Positions 7,571 to 15,800 of a stretch of DNA of 64,000 bases are shown piece after piece. The position numbers and the translations under genes were made by a program. Every line of letters begins with the position of its first letter. Position 1 is the first letter of the stretch. Under the pieces are notes generated by a model that was not told where the DNA came from, ran no database searches, and saw only the letters and a list, made by a program, of their open reading frames with translations. The stretch comes from Buttiauxella agrestis (GTDB lineage: Bacteria; Pseudomonadota; Gammaproteobacteria; Enterobacterales; Enterobacteriaceae). Where the stretch lies: NCBI RefSeq assembly GCF_900446255.1, contig NZ_UIGI01000001.1:3250763-3314762 (forward strand). Direction: 5' to 3'.

Positions 7571-9325
7571 TTGACGACTAATCGACTTGAATGGCGTGCT
7601 CTTGTACCTGATACCGAAAGCTATCAGGAAATCTTTGCACAGCCTTATGATTCCGAAACTGCCCCTTTCTCCGCTGTGCAACCTCGTCTGTCTTATGGAC
7701 TGGTACAGCTAAGCCAACCGGTAGCCTCGGCCGATCTGATGCTGGTAAAAGCCGCTGAAGAAGCCGAGTACCTTAATCTCATTGCCGCAGCAGCACGTGA
7801 ATGCTGGTCGCAGGAAAACGCTCTGACAGGCGGACATTACCTGATTGAAGGTTCGCGCATCACGCTACGCCCTGCCGAAACAGCTGAAGACAATTTTGCA
7901 GGCCAGTCTGAAGTTGTTGCCGCTGACTGGATTGAAGCAGAACAACTTTTCGGTTGCGTGCGTCAGTTCGCGGGTGAAATCACGCTGACACCGGGTCTGG
8001 TTCACCGTGCGAATGGTGGCATTCTGGTGCTGTCATTGCGCAGTGTTTTAGCACAACCGCTGCTGTGGTTACGCCTTAAACAAATGGTCATTCAAGGCCG
8101 TTTCGACTGGATTTCCCCGGATGAAACGCGTCCATTACCCGTTAACATTCCGTCACTGCCATTAAGCCTGAAACTGGTGCTGGTGGGTGAACGTGAATCG
8201 TTGGCTGATTTCCAGGACATGGAACCTGAACTGGCGACTTCTGCCATTTACAGCGAGTTTGAAGAGAATCTGCAGATCGCCTCTGCAGATGATATGGCGT
8301 TGTGGTGCCAGTGGATTTATGCAGTCGCGCAATCAAAATCCCTGCCAGTTCCTGCAACGGATGCCTGGCAGCCGCTCATCCGTGAAGCCGTGCGTTATAC
8401 CGGCGACCAGGAAACTCTGCCGCTGTGCCCATCATGGATTAGCCGCCAGCTACGCGAAGTTGCCGCCTTCACTGAAAATGAAAGCTTTGGTGCCGAAGAG
8501 CTGACGCAAATGCTAGCGCAGCGCGAATGGCGTGAAGGTTATCTGGCTGAACGCATGCAGGATGAAATCCTGCTTGAGCAGATCCTGATTGAAACCGAAG
8601 GTGAAATGGTTGGCCAGATCAACGCCTTGTCGGTCATTGAATTCCCTGGTCATCCACGTGCATTCGGCGAACCTTCACGCATCAGCTGTGTTGTGCATGT
8701 GGGTGATGGTGAATTTACTGACGTTGAACGCAAAGCTGAATTGGGTGGCAATATTCATGCGAAAGGCATGATGATCATGCAGGCATTTTTGATGTCTGAG
8801 TTGCAGCTTGATCAGCAAATCCCCTTCTCCGCCTCGCTGACTTTCGAGCAGTCTTACAGCGAAGTTGACGGCGATAGCGCTTCAATGGCCGAACTGTGTG
8901 CGTTAATCAGTGCGCTGGCTAATGTGCCTATTTATCAGCACATCGCGGTGACAGGTTCAGTCGATCAGTTTGGTCGTGTGCAACCTGTAGGTGGCCTGAA
9001 TGAGAAAATCGAAGGCTTCTTCCGTATTTGCCAGCAACGCGAGTTTAACGGCAAGCAAGGCGTGATTATCCCGGTTTCTAATGTGCGTCACCTTTGTCTG
9101 CACCAGGACGTTCTGGATGCCGTAGAACAAGGGCAATTCACGATTTGGGCCATCGACGATGTCACGGATGCACTACCCTTATTAACAAACCTGCCCTGGG
9201 ATGGCGAAGGGCAAAATACGCTGTTGCGTGCGGTGCAAGAGCGAATCGCTCAGGCCTCTGCGCAAGATATTCGGCACCGTTATCCATGGCCATTACGTTG
9301 GCTTAACTGGTTCAATCAAAACTGA
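7571..9325 (+). CDS. lonH: Lon-like protease LonH (YcbZ)
   Basis: Protease of the Lon-homologue family carrying an S16-type proteolytic domain. The product has 584 residues (E. coli about 586). The proteolytic domain occupies about 380-550, with the catalytic Ser in DGDS at S436 and the partner Lys in GGLNEK at K479. No Walker A motif is visible in the N-terminal part, so ATPase function is doubtful. The start is a TTG at 7571: an in-frame stop lies 10 bp upstream, the next ATG is about 56 codons in, and TTG aligns with the E. coli N-terminus (MT-KLAW against MTTNRLEW). No good Shine-Dalgarno is visible. Its stop codon lies inside the FadR-like site of fabA. Confidence 0.92.
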   Translation: MTTNRLEWRALVPDTESYQEIFAQPYDSETAPFSAVQPRLSYGLVQLSQPVASADLMLVKAAEEAEYLNLIAAAARECWSQENALTGGHYLIEGSRITLRPAETAEDNFAGQSEVVAADWIEAEQLFGCVRQFAGEITLTPGLVHRANGGILVLSLRSVLAQPLLWLRLKQMVIQGRFDWISPDETRPLPVNIPSLPLSLKLVLVGERESLADFQDMEPELATSAIYSEFEENLQIASADDMALWCQWIYAVAQSKSLPVPATDAWQPLIREAVRYTGDQETLPLCPSWISRQLREVAAFTENESFGAEELTQMLAQREWREGYLAERMQDEILLEQILIETEGEMVGQINALSVIEFPGHPRAFGEPSRISCVVHVGDGEFTDVERKAELGGNIHAKGMMIMQAFLMSELQLDQQIPFSASLTFEQSYSEVDGDSASMAELCALISALANVPIYQHIAVTGSVDQFGRVQPVGGLNEKIEGFFRICQQREFNGKQGVIIPVSNVRHLCLHQDVLDAVEQGQFTIWAIDDVTDALPLLTNLPWDGEGQNTLLRAVQERIAQASAQDIRHRYPWPLRWLNWFNQN

Positions 9326-9337
9326 TCGGACTTGTTG
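9321..9337 (+). promoter_or_regulatory. FadR-like operator of fabA
   Basis: ACTGATCGGACTTGTTG closely resembles the E. coli fabA FadR site. FadR activates fabA in E. coli. The site overlaps the lonH stop codon (9323-9325). Confidence 0.7.
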
Positions 9338-9355
9338 AGCGTACACGTGTTAGCT
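9338..9355 (+). promoter_or_regulatory. FabR-like operator of fabA
   Basis: AGCGTACACGTGTTAGCT is a near-palindrome matching the FabR repressor site of E. coli fabA. It abuts the FadR-like site and lies 39 bp upstream of the fabA ATG. Confidence 0.75.
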
Positions 9356-9393
9356 AACATGCGTGCTTCATTATAAAAAGGCTTACTGTAAAC

Positions 9394-9912
9394 ATGGTAG
9401 ATAAACGCGAATCCTATACAAAAGAAGATCTTCTTGCCTCTGGTCGTGGCGAACTGTTTGGCGCTGAAGGCCCACGTTTGCCTGCGCCATCCATGCTGAT
9501 GATGGACCGCGTAGTCAAGATGACTGAAGACGGCGGTAACTTCGATAAAGGTTACGTTGAAGCAGAATTGGATATCAATCCTGACCTGTGGTTCTTTGGT
9601 TGCCACTTTATCGGCGATCCGGTAATGCCTGGTTGCCTGGGTCTGGATGCGATGTGGCAGCTGGTAGGTTTCTATCTGGGCTGGTTAGGCGGCGAAGGCA
9701 AAGGCCGTGCACTGGGCGTGGGTGAAGTTAAACTCGCGGGTCAGATCCTGCCGACTGCGAAAAAAGTCAGCTACCGTATTCACTTCAAACGCGTTATTAA
9801 CCGCCGCCTGATTATGGGCCTGGCAGATGGTGAAGTGTTGGTTGATGGCCGTGTAATTTACACCGCGACCGATCTGAAAGTGGGTCTGTTCAAAGACACC
9901 ACTGCTTTCTAA
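9394..9912 (+). CDS. fabA: 3-hydroxydecanoyl-ACP dehydratase/isomerase
   Basis: Cytosolic enzyme that dehydrates 3-hydroxydecanoyl-ACP and isomerises the trans-2 product to cis-3, committing the chain to unsaturated fatty acid. The protein has 172 residues, as in E. coli. The active-site His is H71 (GCHFIGDP) and the Asp is D85 (GLDAMWQL), counting Met1. The HotDog fold hallmark [19 protein letters not shown] is intact. Upstream FadR- and FabR-like sites predict the usual activation and repression by fatty-acid status. A strong hairpin follows. Confidence 0.98.
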   Translation: MVDKRESYTKEDLLASGRGELFGAEGPRLPAPSMLMMDRVVKMTEDGGNFDKGYVEAELDINPDLWFFGCHFIGDPVMPGCLGLDAMWQLVGFYLGWLGGEGKGRALGVGEVKLAGQILPTAKKVSYRIHFKRVINRRLIMGLADGEVLVDGRVIYTATDLKVGLFKDTTAF

Positions 9913-9940
9913 GCCTGATTGTATAAAGCTCTGAAACGCG

Positions 9941-9970
9941 AAACCTCCGCCATGCGGAGGTTTCTTTTTC
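9941..9970 (+). terminator. fabA intrinsic terminator
   Basis: AAACCTCCGC (9941-9950), loop CAT, GCGGAGGTTT (9954-9963), then CTTTTTC. It lies between convergent fabA and rmf. Confidence 0.9.
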
Positions 9971-9984
9971 TAAAGAGACAGTGA

Positions 9985-10152
9985 TTACGCGGTAACCGCC
10001 CTGTCTTCCATGGCTTCTCGCCAGCCTCCCATCCAGTACGATCTTTGATTCAGTGTCTGATAAGGACACATCTCTTTGGAACGTCCGACGATACCTGCTT
10101 GATAACCACGTTGATGAGCCCGTTCCAGGCGATCTCGTTTTTGTCTCTTCAT
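9985..10152 (-). CDS. rmf: ribosome modulation factor
   Basis: Small basic protein that dimerises 70S ribosomes into inactive 100S particles in stationary phase. Translating the minus strand from the ATG at 10152 gives 55 residues beginning MKRQKRDRLERAHQRGYQAG and ending MEDRAVTA, essentially the E. coli protein. It includes the conserved WMGGWREAMEDR segment. A longer open frame over the same DNA (9890-10252) is a shadow in another phase. GAGGGAAACGAGGC provides the ribosome-binding region. It is convergent with fabA and lies downstream of pqiC, as in E. coli. Confidence 0.97.
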   Translation of the reverse strand: MKRQKRDRLERAHQRGYQAGIVGRSKEMCPYQTLNQRSYWMGGWREAMEDRAVTA

Positions 10153-10350
10153 GCCTCGTTTCCCTCATTTCTTTAATCTGGTGGAAAGAAAACAGTGCCT
10201 GCAAAATGCGCAAGCACATATAACGAATACCTCCAAAAACAGCCATCGTCAATGCGCAAAATTCACGCCAATGTCATAAATGTGAGCTACACGTGATGAT
10301 ATTTGAGATAAAAATGTGAGATGGGTCGGGTAATAGGTTAATGCCAAAAG
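10153..10350 (-). promoter_or_regulatory. rmf upstream region
   Basis: No gene is seen here. It must hold the rmf promoter; TTGACG with TATTCG or TTATAT downstream is visible on the minus strand, but the spacing is ambiguous and no element is called. Confidence 0.3.
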
Positions 10351-10390
10351 AAAAGCTGCGCCCCGCTTTACAGCGGAAAGACGCAGCTTT
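10351..10390 (-). terminator. terminator after pqiC
   Basis: AAAAGCTGCG (10351-10360) pairs with CGCAGCTTTT (from 10382), enclosing an inner CCGCT/AGCGG stem. On the minus strand it is followed by CTTTTCTTTT, ending the rlmL-uup-pqi unit before rmf. Confidence 0.75.
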
Positions 10391-10409
10391 TTTGTGCTAC
10401 TTAAGAAGA

Positions 10410-10976
10410 TTAATTAATACGGGTTAACTGGCTGGCAATGCTTTGCGCCTCTTGCTGCCACGCCTGCGCTAAGGTTTTCACCATCGCATCATAACCATCT
10501 TCTTGCTGCTTAAGTTCCACATGGAACGGGCGTTTGATCAATTGCCCCTGATGGTTCAGCAACCATTCACCGCTCACAATCACTTTGCCGTCATAGCGTC
10601 CGTGGAAACCCGTCACATTAACATTCAGAGTATCCTGAAGGCTGCCCAACGGTTGTGAAGCCACCACCCAACCGGGTAATGCACTGCTCAGATTGCTCAC
10701 CAACGTATTACGCAGTTGCTGATCTAAAGGACTCGCCCACAAGTTGCTGGTAGCGATGACATACTGAACATCACTGGTTTGATAAACCACGCCGTTTCCG
10801 GCGAGGTAATCAGGAACCGCCACTTGTTCCACCCATAACAAGTGGGTGCCAGGCTGGCTCACAGCCTGCACAGCAGGCGTTGAGCTTTGAGGCAGTTGGT
10901 AATATGTTTTTCCTTCGTCGCTGCTGCTACAGGCCGTTAAGGCTAATGCAGCAATCAATGGGAGCCATCTTTTCAT
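10410..10976 (-). CDS. pqiC: outer-membrane lipoprotein PqiC
   Basis: Lipoprotein of the PqiABC intermembrane lipid-transport complex (MCE system). The 188-residue precursor has a lipoprotein signal with lipobox LTAC at residues 13-16, so Cys16 would be acylated. The mature part belongs to the ABC-type transport auxiliary (DUF330/PqiC) family. Its ATG overlaps the pqiB stop by 4 bp, indicating translational coupling. PqiC is thought to hold the outer-membrane end of the PqiB tube. It is followed by a terminator. Confidence 0.94.
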   Translation of the reverse strand: MKRWLPLIAALALTACSSSDEGKTYYQLPQSSTPAVQAVSQPGTHLLWVEQVAVPDYLAGNGVVYQTSDVQYVIATSNLWASPLDQQLRNTLVSNLSSALPGWVVASQPLGSLQDTLNVNVTGFHGRYDGKVIVSGEWLLNHQGQLIKRPFHVELKQQEDGYDAMVKTLAQAWQQEAQSIASQLTRIN

Positions 10977-12613
10977 TCTTTTGCCCTCTTCGGCTGGGGA
11001 TCTTTTTTATCCTTCGCTTCAAAGATAAGCGAATTGCTCTTATCGTTCAGCGTTCGTAGCACCGGCTGCAATTCACGCAGAACCTGGTCAAGACGCTGCA
11101 TATCCGCCACCATCTTGTTATATGCCGCAGAGCCTGGCTGGAAGCCTTGCATGCTGCGATTGAGCTCACGAAGCGTTGACTGCATATCCTCAGGCAATGA
11201 TTGCATCGACTTGTTCGACATAATCTTGTTCAGATTGTCGAGGGTCTGCTGCAAGTGCTTCATGGTTCGCTGACTTTCGGCAAGCGAATTGGTGGTTTGC
11301 TCGATCATCGGATTCAATGGCAAGTTATTAATTTTATCCAGAGTTTCCAGCAAGCGCTGTTGGATTTGCGCCAGGCCTCCGCTCATCGTTGGGATAATTG
11401 GATAACCGTTAAAGGTCGGCAAATCGGTAACAGGCGGTGCTTTAGGGTTGAAATCAAGATCGATAAACAGTGCCCCCGTCACCAGGCTGCCGGTCTTCAT
11501 CGAAGCCCGTAAACCACGTTTGATTAACGAGGTCATGTTGTCCTGAATATGGACGTCATCACCAACAAGATTCTGCAAACGTTCAGGTTCAAGACGGATC
11601 AGAACCGGGATACGGAAATCATCGTTGATTTTCTGACGCATGCCTTCGGTGAAGAATGGCACCTTCGCCACTGTCCCGAGGCGGATACCACGGAATTCAA
11701 CAGGTGCTCCAGGTTGCAGGCCACGCACGGAATCTTTAAAGAACATCAAGTAATCAATGTGATCGGTATACAAGGAGTCCTGAATACTTTTCTGATCATC
11801 AAACAGATTGAACTCGCTGCCCGCTTTCACAGGTTTGCCAAGATCCCAACCTTCCGGCACGTCAAAACTCACACCACCGCTAAACAGCGTGGTGAGAGAA
11901 CCCATTTCGACACGCATCCCCTGGGAAGACATATCCACGGCGATCCCGCTGTCTTTCCAGAAACGCACATTACTGGTGACAAGACGATCGTTTGGCGCGC
12001 TGATAAACAGCTGATAGCTGATGCTTCGTTTTGCAGCATCGAAAGTGCTGGTTTCAACTGAACCGACGCGATAACCCCGGAACAGAACCGGGTCGCCAGG
12101 AGAGAGCTGCCCTGCTTTGTTGCTATCGAGCGTAATACGAATGCCTTTTGCATCAGGCGGTGCCAGCGGCGGAGCATCCAGCAAATCATAACGCTCCACT
12201 TTTGAGCCTTTCGTCCCCGGCTGCAGTTCGATATAGGCACCCGAGAGTAACGTACCCAGGCCAGAAATACCTTCGCGACCGACCTGCGGTTTCACCACCC
12301 AAAACACTGAGTCTTTATGCAGAAGTTTTTCCATACCGGAATTTAAACGTGCCGTAATTTCAACATGCAGCAAATCATCGGACAGTACAGCGCTTTCCAC
12401 GACACCGACATTTACGCTGCGGCTTTTAATCATGGTTTTTCCACCTTCAATACCTTCGGCATTGGTGGTAATCAGCGTCACTTCCGGGCCTTGATGGCTA
12501 TAGTGATAAAACAGAATCCACGCACCGATCAGCAAGGTAACGATAGGGAAAATCCATACCGGGGACCAGTTTTTTACCTTTGCGACTTTTGCTTCCCCGC
12601 TTTTATTTTCCAT
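10973..12613 (-). CDS. pqiB: MCE-family lipid transport protein PqiB
   Basis: Periplasm-spanning MCE protein whose hexamers form a needle-like channel for lipids between the two membranes. The ATG at 12613 (MENKSGEAKVAKVKNWSPVW) gives 546 residues, the E. coli length; a frame 20 residues longer starts inside pqiA and lacks support. One transmembrane helix is at about 17-36, three MCE domains span about 40-400, and a long helical C-terminal region (about 415-525) forms the coiled-coil tube. It overlaps pqiA by 11 bp and pqiC by 4 bp. Confidence 0.96.
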   Translation of the reverse strand: MENKSGEAKVAKVKNWSPVWIFPIVTLLIGAWILFYHYSHQGPEVTLITTNAEGIEGGKTMIKSRSVNVGVVESAVLSDDLLHVEITARLNSGMEKLLHKDSVFWVVKPQVGREGISGLGTLLSGAYIELQPGTKGSKVERYDLLDAPPLAPPDAKGIRITLDSNKAGQLSPGDPVLFRGYRVGSVETSTFDAAKRSISYQLFISAPNDRLVTSNVRFWKDSGIAVDMSSQGMRVEMGSLTTLFSGGVSFDVPEGWDLGKPVKAGSEFNLFDDQKSIQDSLYTDHIDYLMFFKDSVRGLQPGAPVEFRGIRLGTVAKVPFFTEGMRQKINDDFRIPVLIRLEPERLQNLVGDDVHIQDNMTSLIKRGLRASMKTGSLVTGALFIDLDFNPKAPPVTDLPTFNGYPIIPTMSGGLAQIQQRLLETLDKINNLPLNPMIEQTTNSLAESQRTMKHLQQTLDNLNKIMSNKSMQSLPEDMQSTLRELNRSMQGFQPGSAAYNKMVADMQRLDQVLRELQPVLRTLNDKSNSLIFEAKDKKDPQPKRAKE

Positions 12614-13871
12614 GCTCAGACGACTCCTCATGAGTTGAATCCGGTGCGCGATCCCAGGACAAGCGAGGGTCAAAGGTCATCGCAGCAAACATTGTCAAAA
12701 TAACGACTAACGCAAACATGACGGCACCGATTGCCGGGTAGATACTCATCAGTCCTCCCATGCGCACCAGCGCTGATAAAACCGCAATCACGAAAACATC
12801 AATCATCGACCAGCGCCCGACAAATTCGACCACTTCGTAAATTAAATGCATACGTTCACTATCACGACGCCCGTGGCCTTTGGCATCCCAACACAACCAC
12901 GCAATCGCCAACATTTTGAGCGTCGGGACCATAATACTGGCGATGAAAATCACCCCTGCCACCGGGTAAGAACCTTCACTCCACAATAGGATAACCCCTG
13001 CAATAATCGTTGATGGGATTTTGCTTCCCAACACTTCGGTTATCATAATGGGCAAAATATTAGCAGGCAGATAAAGCATAATGGATGTCAGCAACAGAGC
13101 GAGCGTCCATTGCAAACTATGGCGGCGGCGGACATAACCTTTTGTCTCGCAGCGCGGGCAAACCTTCTGATCTTCCGGGACGATGGCGGTACAGCATGAG
13201 CAAGAACGTAATCCCTGGCGGATACCCGTAACCCCCACTTTAAGCGCGGCTTCAATACGAGGTTCAGGTTCAATATCATCCCAAAGCCAGCGGCGGTCCA
13301 CGCATTGAAAAGCACGCAACTGTAAAATGCAGAATAAGCACCACGGAATAAAACTGCTGCCTACGCCAATATCACCGTAAGCCATCAGTTTGACGAAACT
13401 CACCAACACGCCCGCAAGAAAGATTTCTGCCATGCCCCAGGACTTCAACTGGAACAGAATTCGGGCCAGCCATTTTTTCATTGCCAGGGGTAATGGCGCC
13501 TGATTAACCAATAACAAAATGGTCATTAAGCAGAATGCGGGAACCGCTTGCACGAAGGCCATGAAGAAGGTGCCAAGACTGGCGTAATCTTCATTAAACA
13601 GCACGCCAGGAATTTCCAGCAGCGAAACTTCGCTACTGATTCCAGCAACGTTCATATTGATGAAAGGGAAAAGATTGGCCAGTAACAACATAAATAGCGC
13701 TACTAGCGCATAAGCTGTTGGCCGTTGGCGCGGTGATTCCCACTGAGTCACAAGTGTGGTACCACAACGTGGACAGACGGCCTTGTGGCCGTCTTCTAAT
13801 TGCGGTAATGCGACCAGTAAGTCACATTGTGAACACAATATGTGTGAACGATGATGATGCGTGGCACACAT
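12603..13871 (-). CDS. pqiA: PqiA inner-membrane protein
   Basis: Multi-pass partner of PqiB in the Pqi lipid-transport system, paraquat-inducible in E. coli. The 422 residues contain two PqiA repeats, each with a zinc-ribbon-like Cys pair set before the membrane part: CSQC and CPRC at about 13-36, and CSCC and CPRC at about 223-240. Several hydrophobic segments follow each repeat. It starts 16 bp after the uup stop and overlaps pqiB, so it is likely cotranscribed with both. SoxS control is known in E. coli, but I did not identify a soxbox. Confidence 0.95.
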   Translation of the reverse strand: MCATHHHRSHILCSQCDLLVALPQLEDGHKAVCPRCGTTLVTQWESPRQRPTAYALVALFMLLLANLFPFINMNVAGISSEVSLLEIPGVLFNEDYASLGTFFMAFVQAVPAFCLMTILLLVNQAPLPLAMKKWLARILFQLKSWGMAEIFLAGVLVSFVKLMAYGDIGVGSSFIPWCLFCILQLRAFQCVDRRWLWDDIEPEPRIEAALKVGVTGIRQGLRSCSCCTAIVPEDQKVCPRCETKGYVRRRHSLQWTLALLLTSIMLYLPANILPIMITEVLGSKIPSTIIAGVILLWSEGSYPVAGVIFIASIMVPTLKMLAIAWLCWDAKGHGRRDSERMHLIYEVVEFVGRWSMIDVFVIAVLSALVRMGGLMSIYPAIGAVMFALVVILTMFAAMTFDPRLSWDRAPDSTHEESSEHGK

Positions 13872-13887
13872 ATCGGGTCTCCTTGGG

Positions 13888-15795
13888 TTACGCGCCGTTT
13901 TTCAGAGCTTCCAGATATTCCCAGCGCTCAAAAGCCTCTTCCAGTGCTTTTTCTGCGGTGGACATATCACTCAATGTTTTCTGCGTCACATCGTGTGGCT
14001 GGTTAAAGAACTCAGCATCCCCGACCTTCGCTTGTAGGGCTTCCAGCTCCGCCTCAAGTTGTTCAAGACGTTGCGGTAATTGCTCTAATTCACGTTGCAG
14101 GTTATAGCTTAGCTTGCTACTTGCGCGTTTAACAACTTCCGCCTTAGCAGGCTGGTTGTTTTGCGCTTTATCTGCCACAGAGTGGCGTAAAGATTGAGCA
14201 GAAGCTTGCTGACCTTTAGCATCATGATAACCACCCACGTAGCGACCGATTTTACCTTCGCCTTCAAAAATCCAGCACTCGGTCACTGTGTTATCAACGA
14301 ATTGACGATCGTGGCTCACCAGTAAGACCGTGCCCTGATAGCCATCAATCAGTTCTTCGAGCAATTCGAGCGTTTCGACATCCAGATCGTTTGTCGGTTC
14401 ATCGAGAATCAACAGGTTGCTTGGTTTTAGGAATAAGCGGGCTAATAACAAACGGTTACGCTCACCACCTGACAACGCACGCACCGGCGTCATGGCACGT
14501 TTCGGGTGGAACAAGAAGTCCTGCAAATAGCCCAGAACATGGCGCGGCTTACCGTTCACCATCACTTCTTGTTTGCCTTCAGCAAGGTTGTCCATCACCG
14601 TACGGTCTGGATCAAGCTCGGCGCGGTGCTGGTCAAAGTACGCCACTTCCAGCTTGGTACCACAATGTACGCGACCGCTGTCGGCTTCCAGTTGCCCCAA
14701 CATTAGTTTCAACAAGGTGGTTTTGCCGCAGCCGTTTGGCCCCACCAATGCGATTTTGTCGCTGCGTTGAACCTGAGCCGAAAAGTCTTTGACCAATGCA
14801 CGCTGCGCAATGGAGTAGCAAACATCTTCCATTTCAAAGACGATTTTGCCCGAGCGAGCCGCTTCTTCGACCTGCATTTTGGCGCTGCCCATCACTTCAC
14901 GGCGCGCGCTGCGTTCATTACGCATTGCTTTCAATGCACGAACACGGCCTTCGTTACGTGTACGACGCGCTTTGATGCCCTGGCGGATCCACACTTCTTC
15001 CTGCGCCAGTTTGCGATCAAACTCGGCGTTTTGCAGATCTTCTACGCGCAGCGCTTCTTCTTTCGCCAGCAAATACTGATCGTAATCACCTGGGTAAGAA
15101 ACCAGTTTGCCACGGTCAAGATCGACAATACGGGTCGCCATATTGCGGATAAATGAACGGTCGTGGGAAATAAACACGATGCTGCCCTGGAACTCTTTCA
15201 GGAAACCTTCCAGCCAGTCGATAGCTTCGATATCCAGGTGGTTCGTTGGTTCATCAAGCAGCAATACGCGAGGAGAACTCACCAACGCACGGCCCAGCGC
15301 CGCTTTACGCAACCAGCCACCGGAAAGCGATGACAGTTCGGTATCAGCATCAAGACCTAATTGCAGCAGCACTTCGTTGATGCGGCTTTCTAACTGCCAG
15401 AGATTCTGGTTATCCAGAATTTCCTGAATACGCGCCATTTCATTGAGGTTTTTGTCGCTCGGATCGGTCATCACTTTATGGGAAATATCGTGATAAGCCT
15501 TCAGATGTTCCGCTTGTTCTTCAACGCCTTCAGCAACGAAATCATAAACCGTGCCGGCAACATTACGCGGCGGATCTTGCTGCAAACGCGCGACGATCAA
15601 ATCTTGCTCATAAACCATGCGGCCATCATCCAACGGCACTTCACGATTCAGGATTTTCATCAGCGTGGATTTACCCGCGCCGTTACGGCCAACTAAACAG
15701 ACACGTTCGTTTTCTTCGATATGAAGTTCAGTGTTATCTAATAACGGTGCGTCGCTAAACGACAACCAGGCACCGTGCATACTAATTAATGACAT
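13888..15795 (-). CDS. uup: ABC-F ATPase Uup
   Basis: Soluble ABC-F protein with two ATPase domains, linked to ribosome function and to suppression of transposon precise excision in E. coli. The 635 residues contain a first Walker A GRNGAGKST (about 37-45), signature LSGGWLRKA, a second Walker A GPNGCGKTT (about 352-360), signature LSGGERNRLLLARLF, and Walker B LLILDEPTNDLD. The C-terminal region (about 560-635) is a charged coiled coil, reported to bind DNA in E. coli. It begins 5 bp after rlmL ends and is followed by pqiA. Confidence 0.96.
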   Translation of the reverse strand: MSLISMHGAWLSFSDAPLLDNTELHIEENERVCLVGRNGAGKSTLMKILNREVPLDDGRMVYEQDLIVARLQQDPPRNVAGTVYDFVAEGVEEQAEHLKAYHDISHKVMTDPSDKNLNEMARIQEILDNQNLWQLESRINEVLLQLGLDADTELSSLSGGWLRKAALGRALVSSPRVLLLDEPTNHLDIEAIDWLEGFLKEFQGSIVFISHDRSFIRNMATRIVDLDRGKLVSYPGDYDQYLLAKEEALRVEDLQNAEFDRKLAQEEVWIRQGIKARRTRNEGRVRALKAMRNERSARREVMGSAKMQVEEAARSGKIVFEMEDVCYSIAQRALVKDFSAQVQRSDKIALVGPNGCGKTTLLKLMLGQLEADSGRVHCGTKLEVAYFDQHRAELDPDRTVMDNLAEGKQEVMVNGKPRHVLGYLQDFLFHPKRAMTPVRALSGGERNRLLLARLFLKPSNLLILDEPTNDLDVETLELLEELIDGYQGTVLLVSHDRQFVDNTVTECWIFEGEGKIGRYVGGYHDAKGQQASAQSLRHSVADKAQNNQPAKAEVVKRASSKLSYNLQRELEQLPQRLEQLEAELEALQAKVGDAEFFNQPHDVTQKTLSDMSTAEKALEEAFERWEYLEALKNGA

Positions 15796-15800
15796 GACAA

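Noticed and set aside
9890-10252. 120-residue open frame on the minus strand over rmf
   Set aside because: It overlaps fabA's end and reads out of phase with the 55-residue rmf, whose protein sequence is unmistakable.
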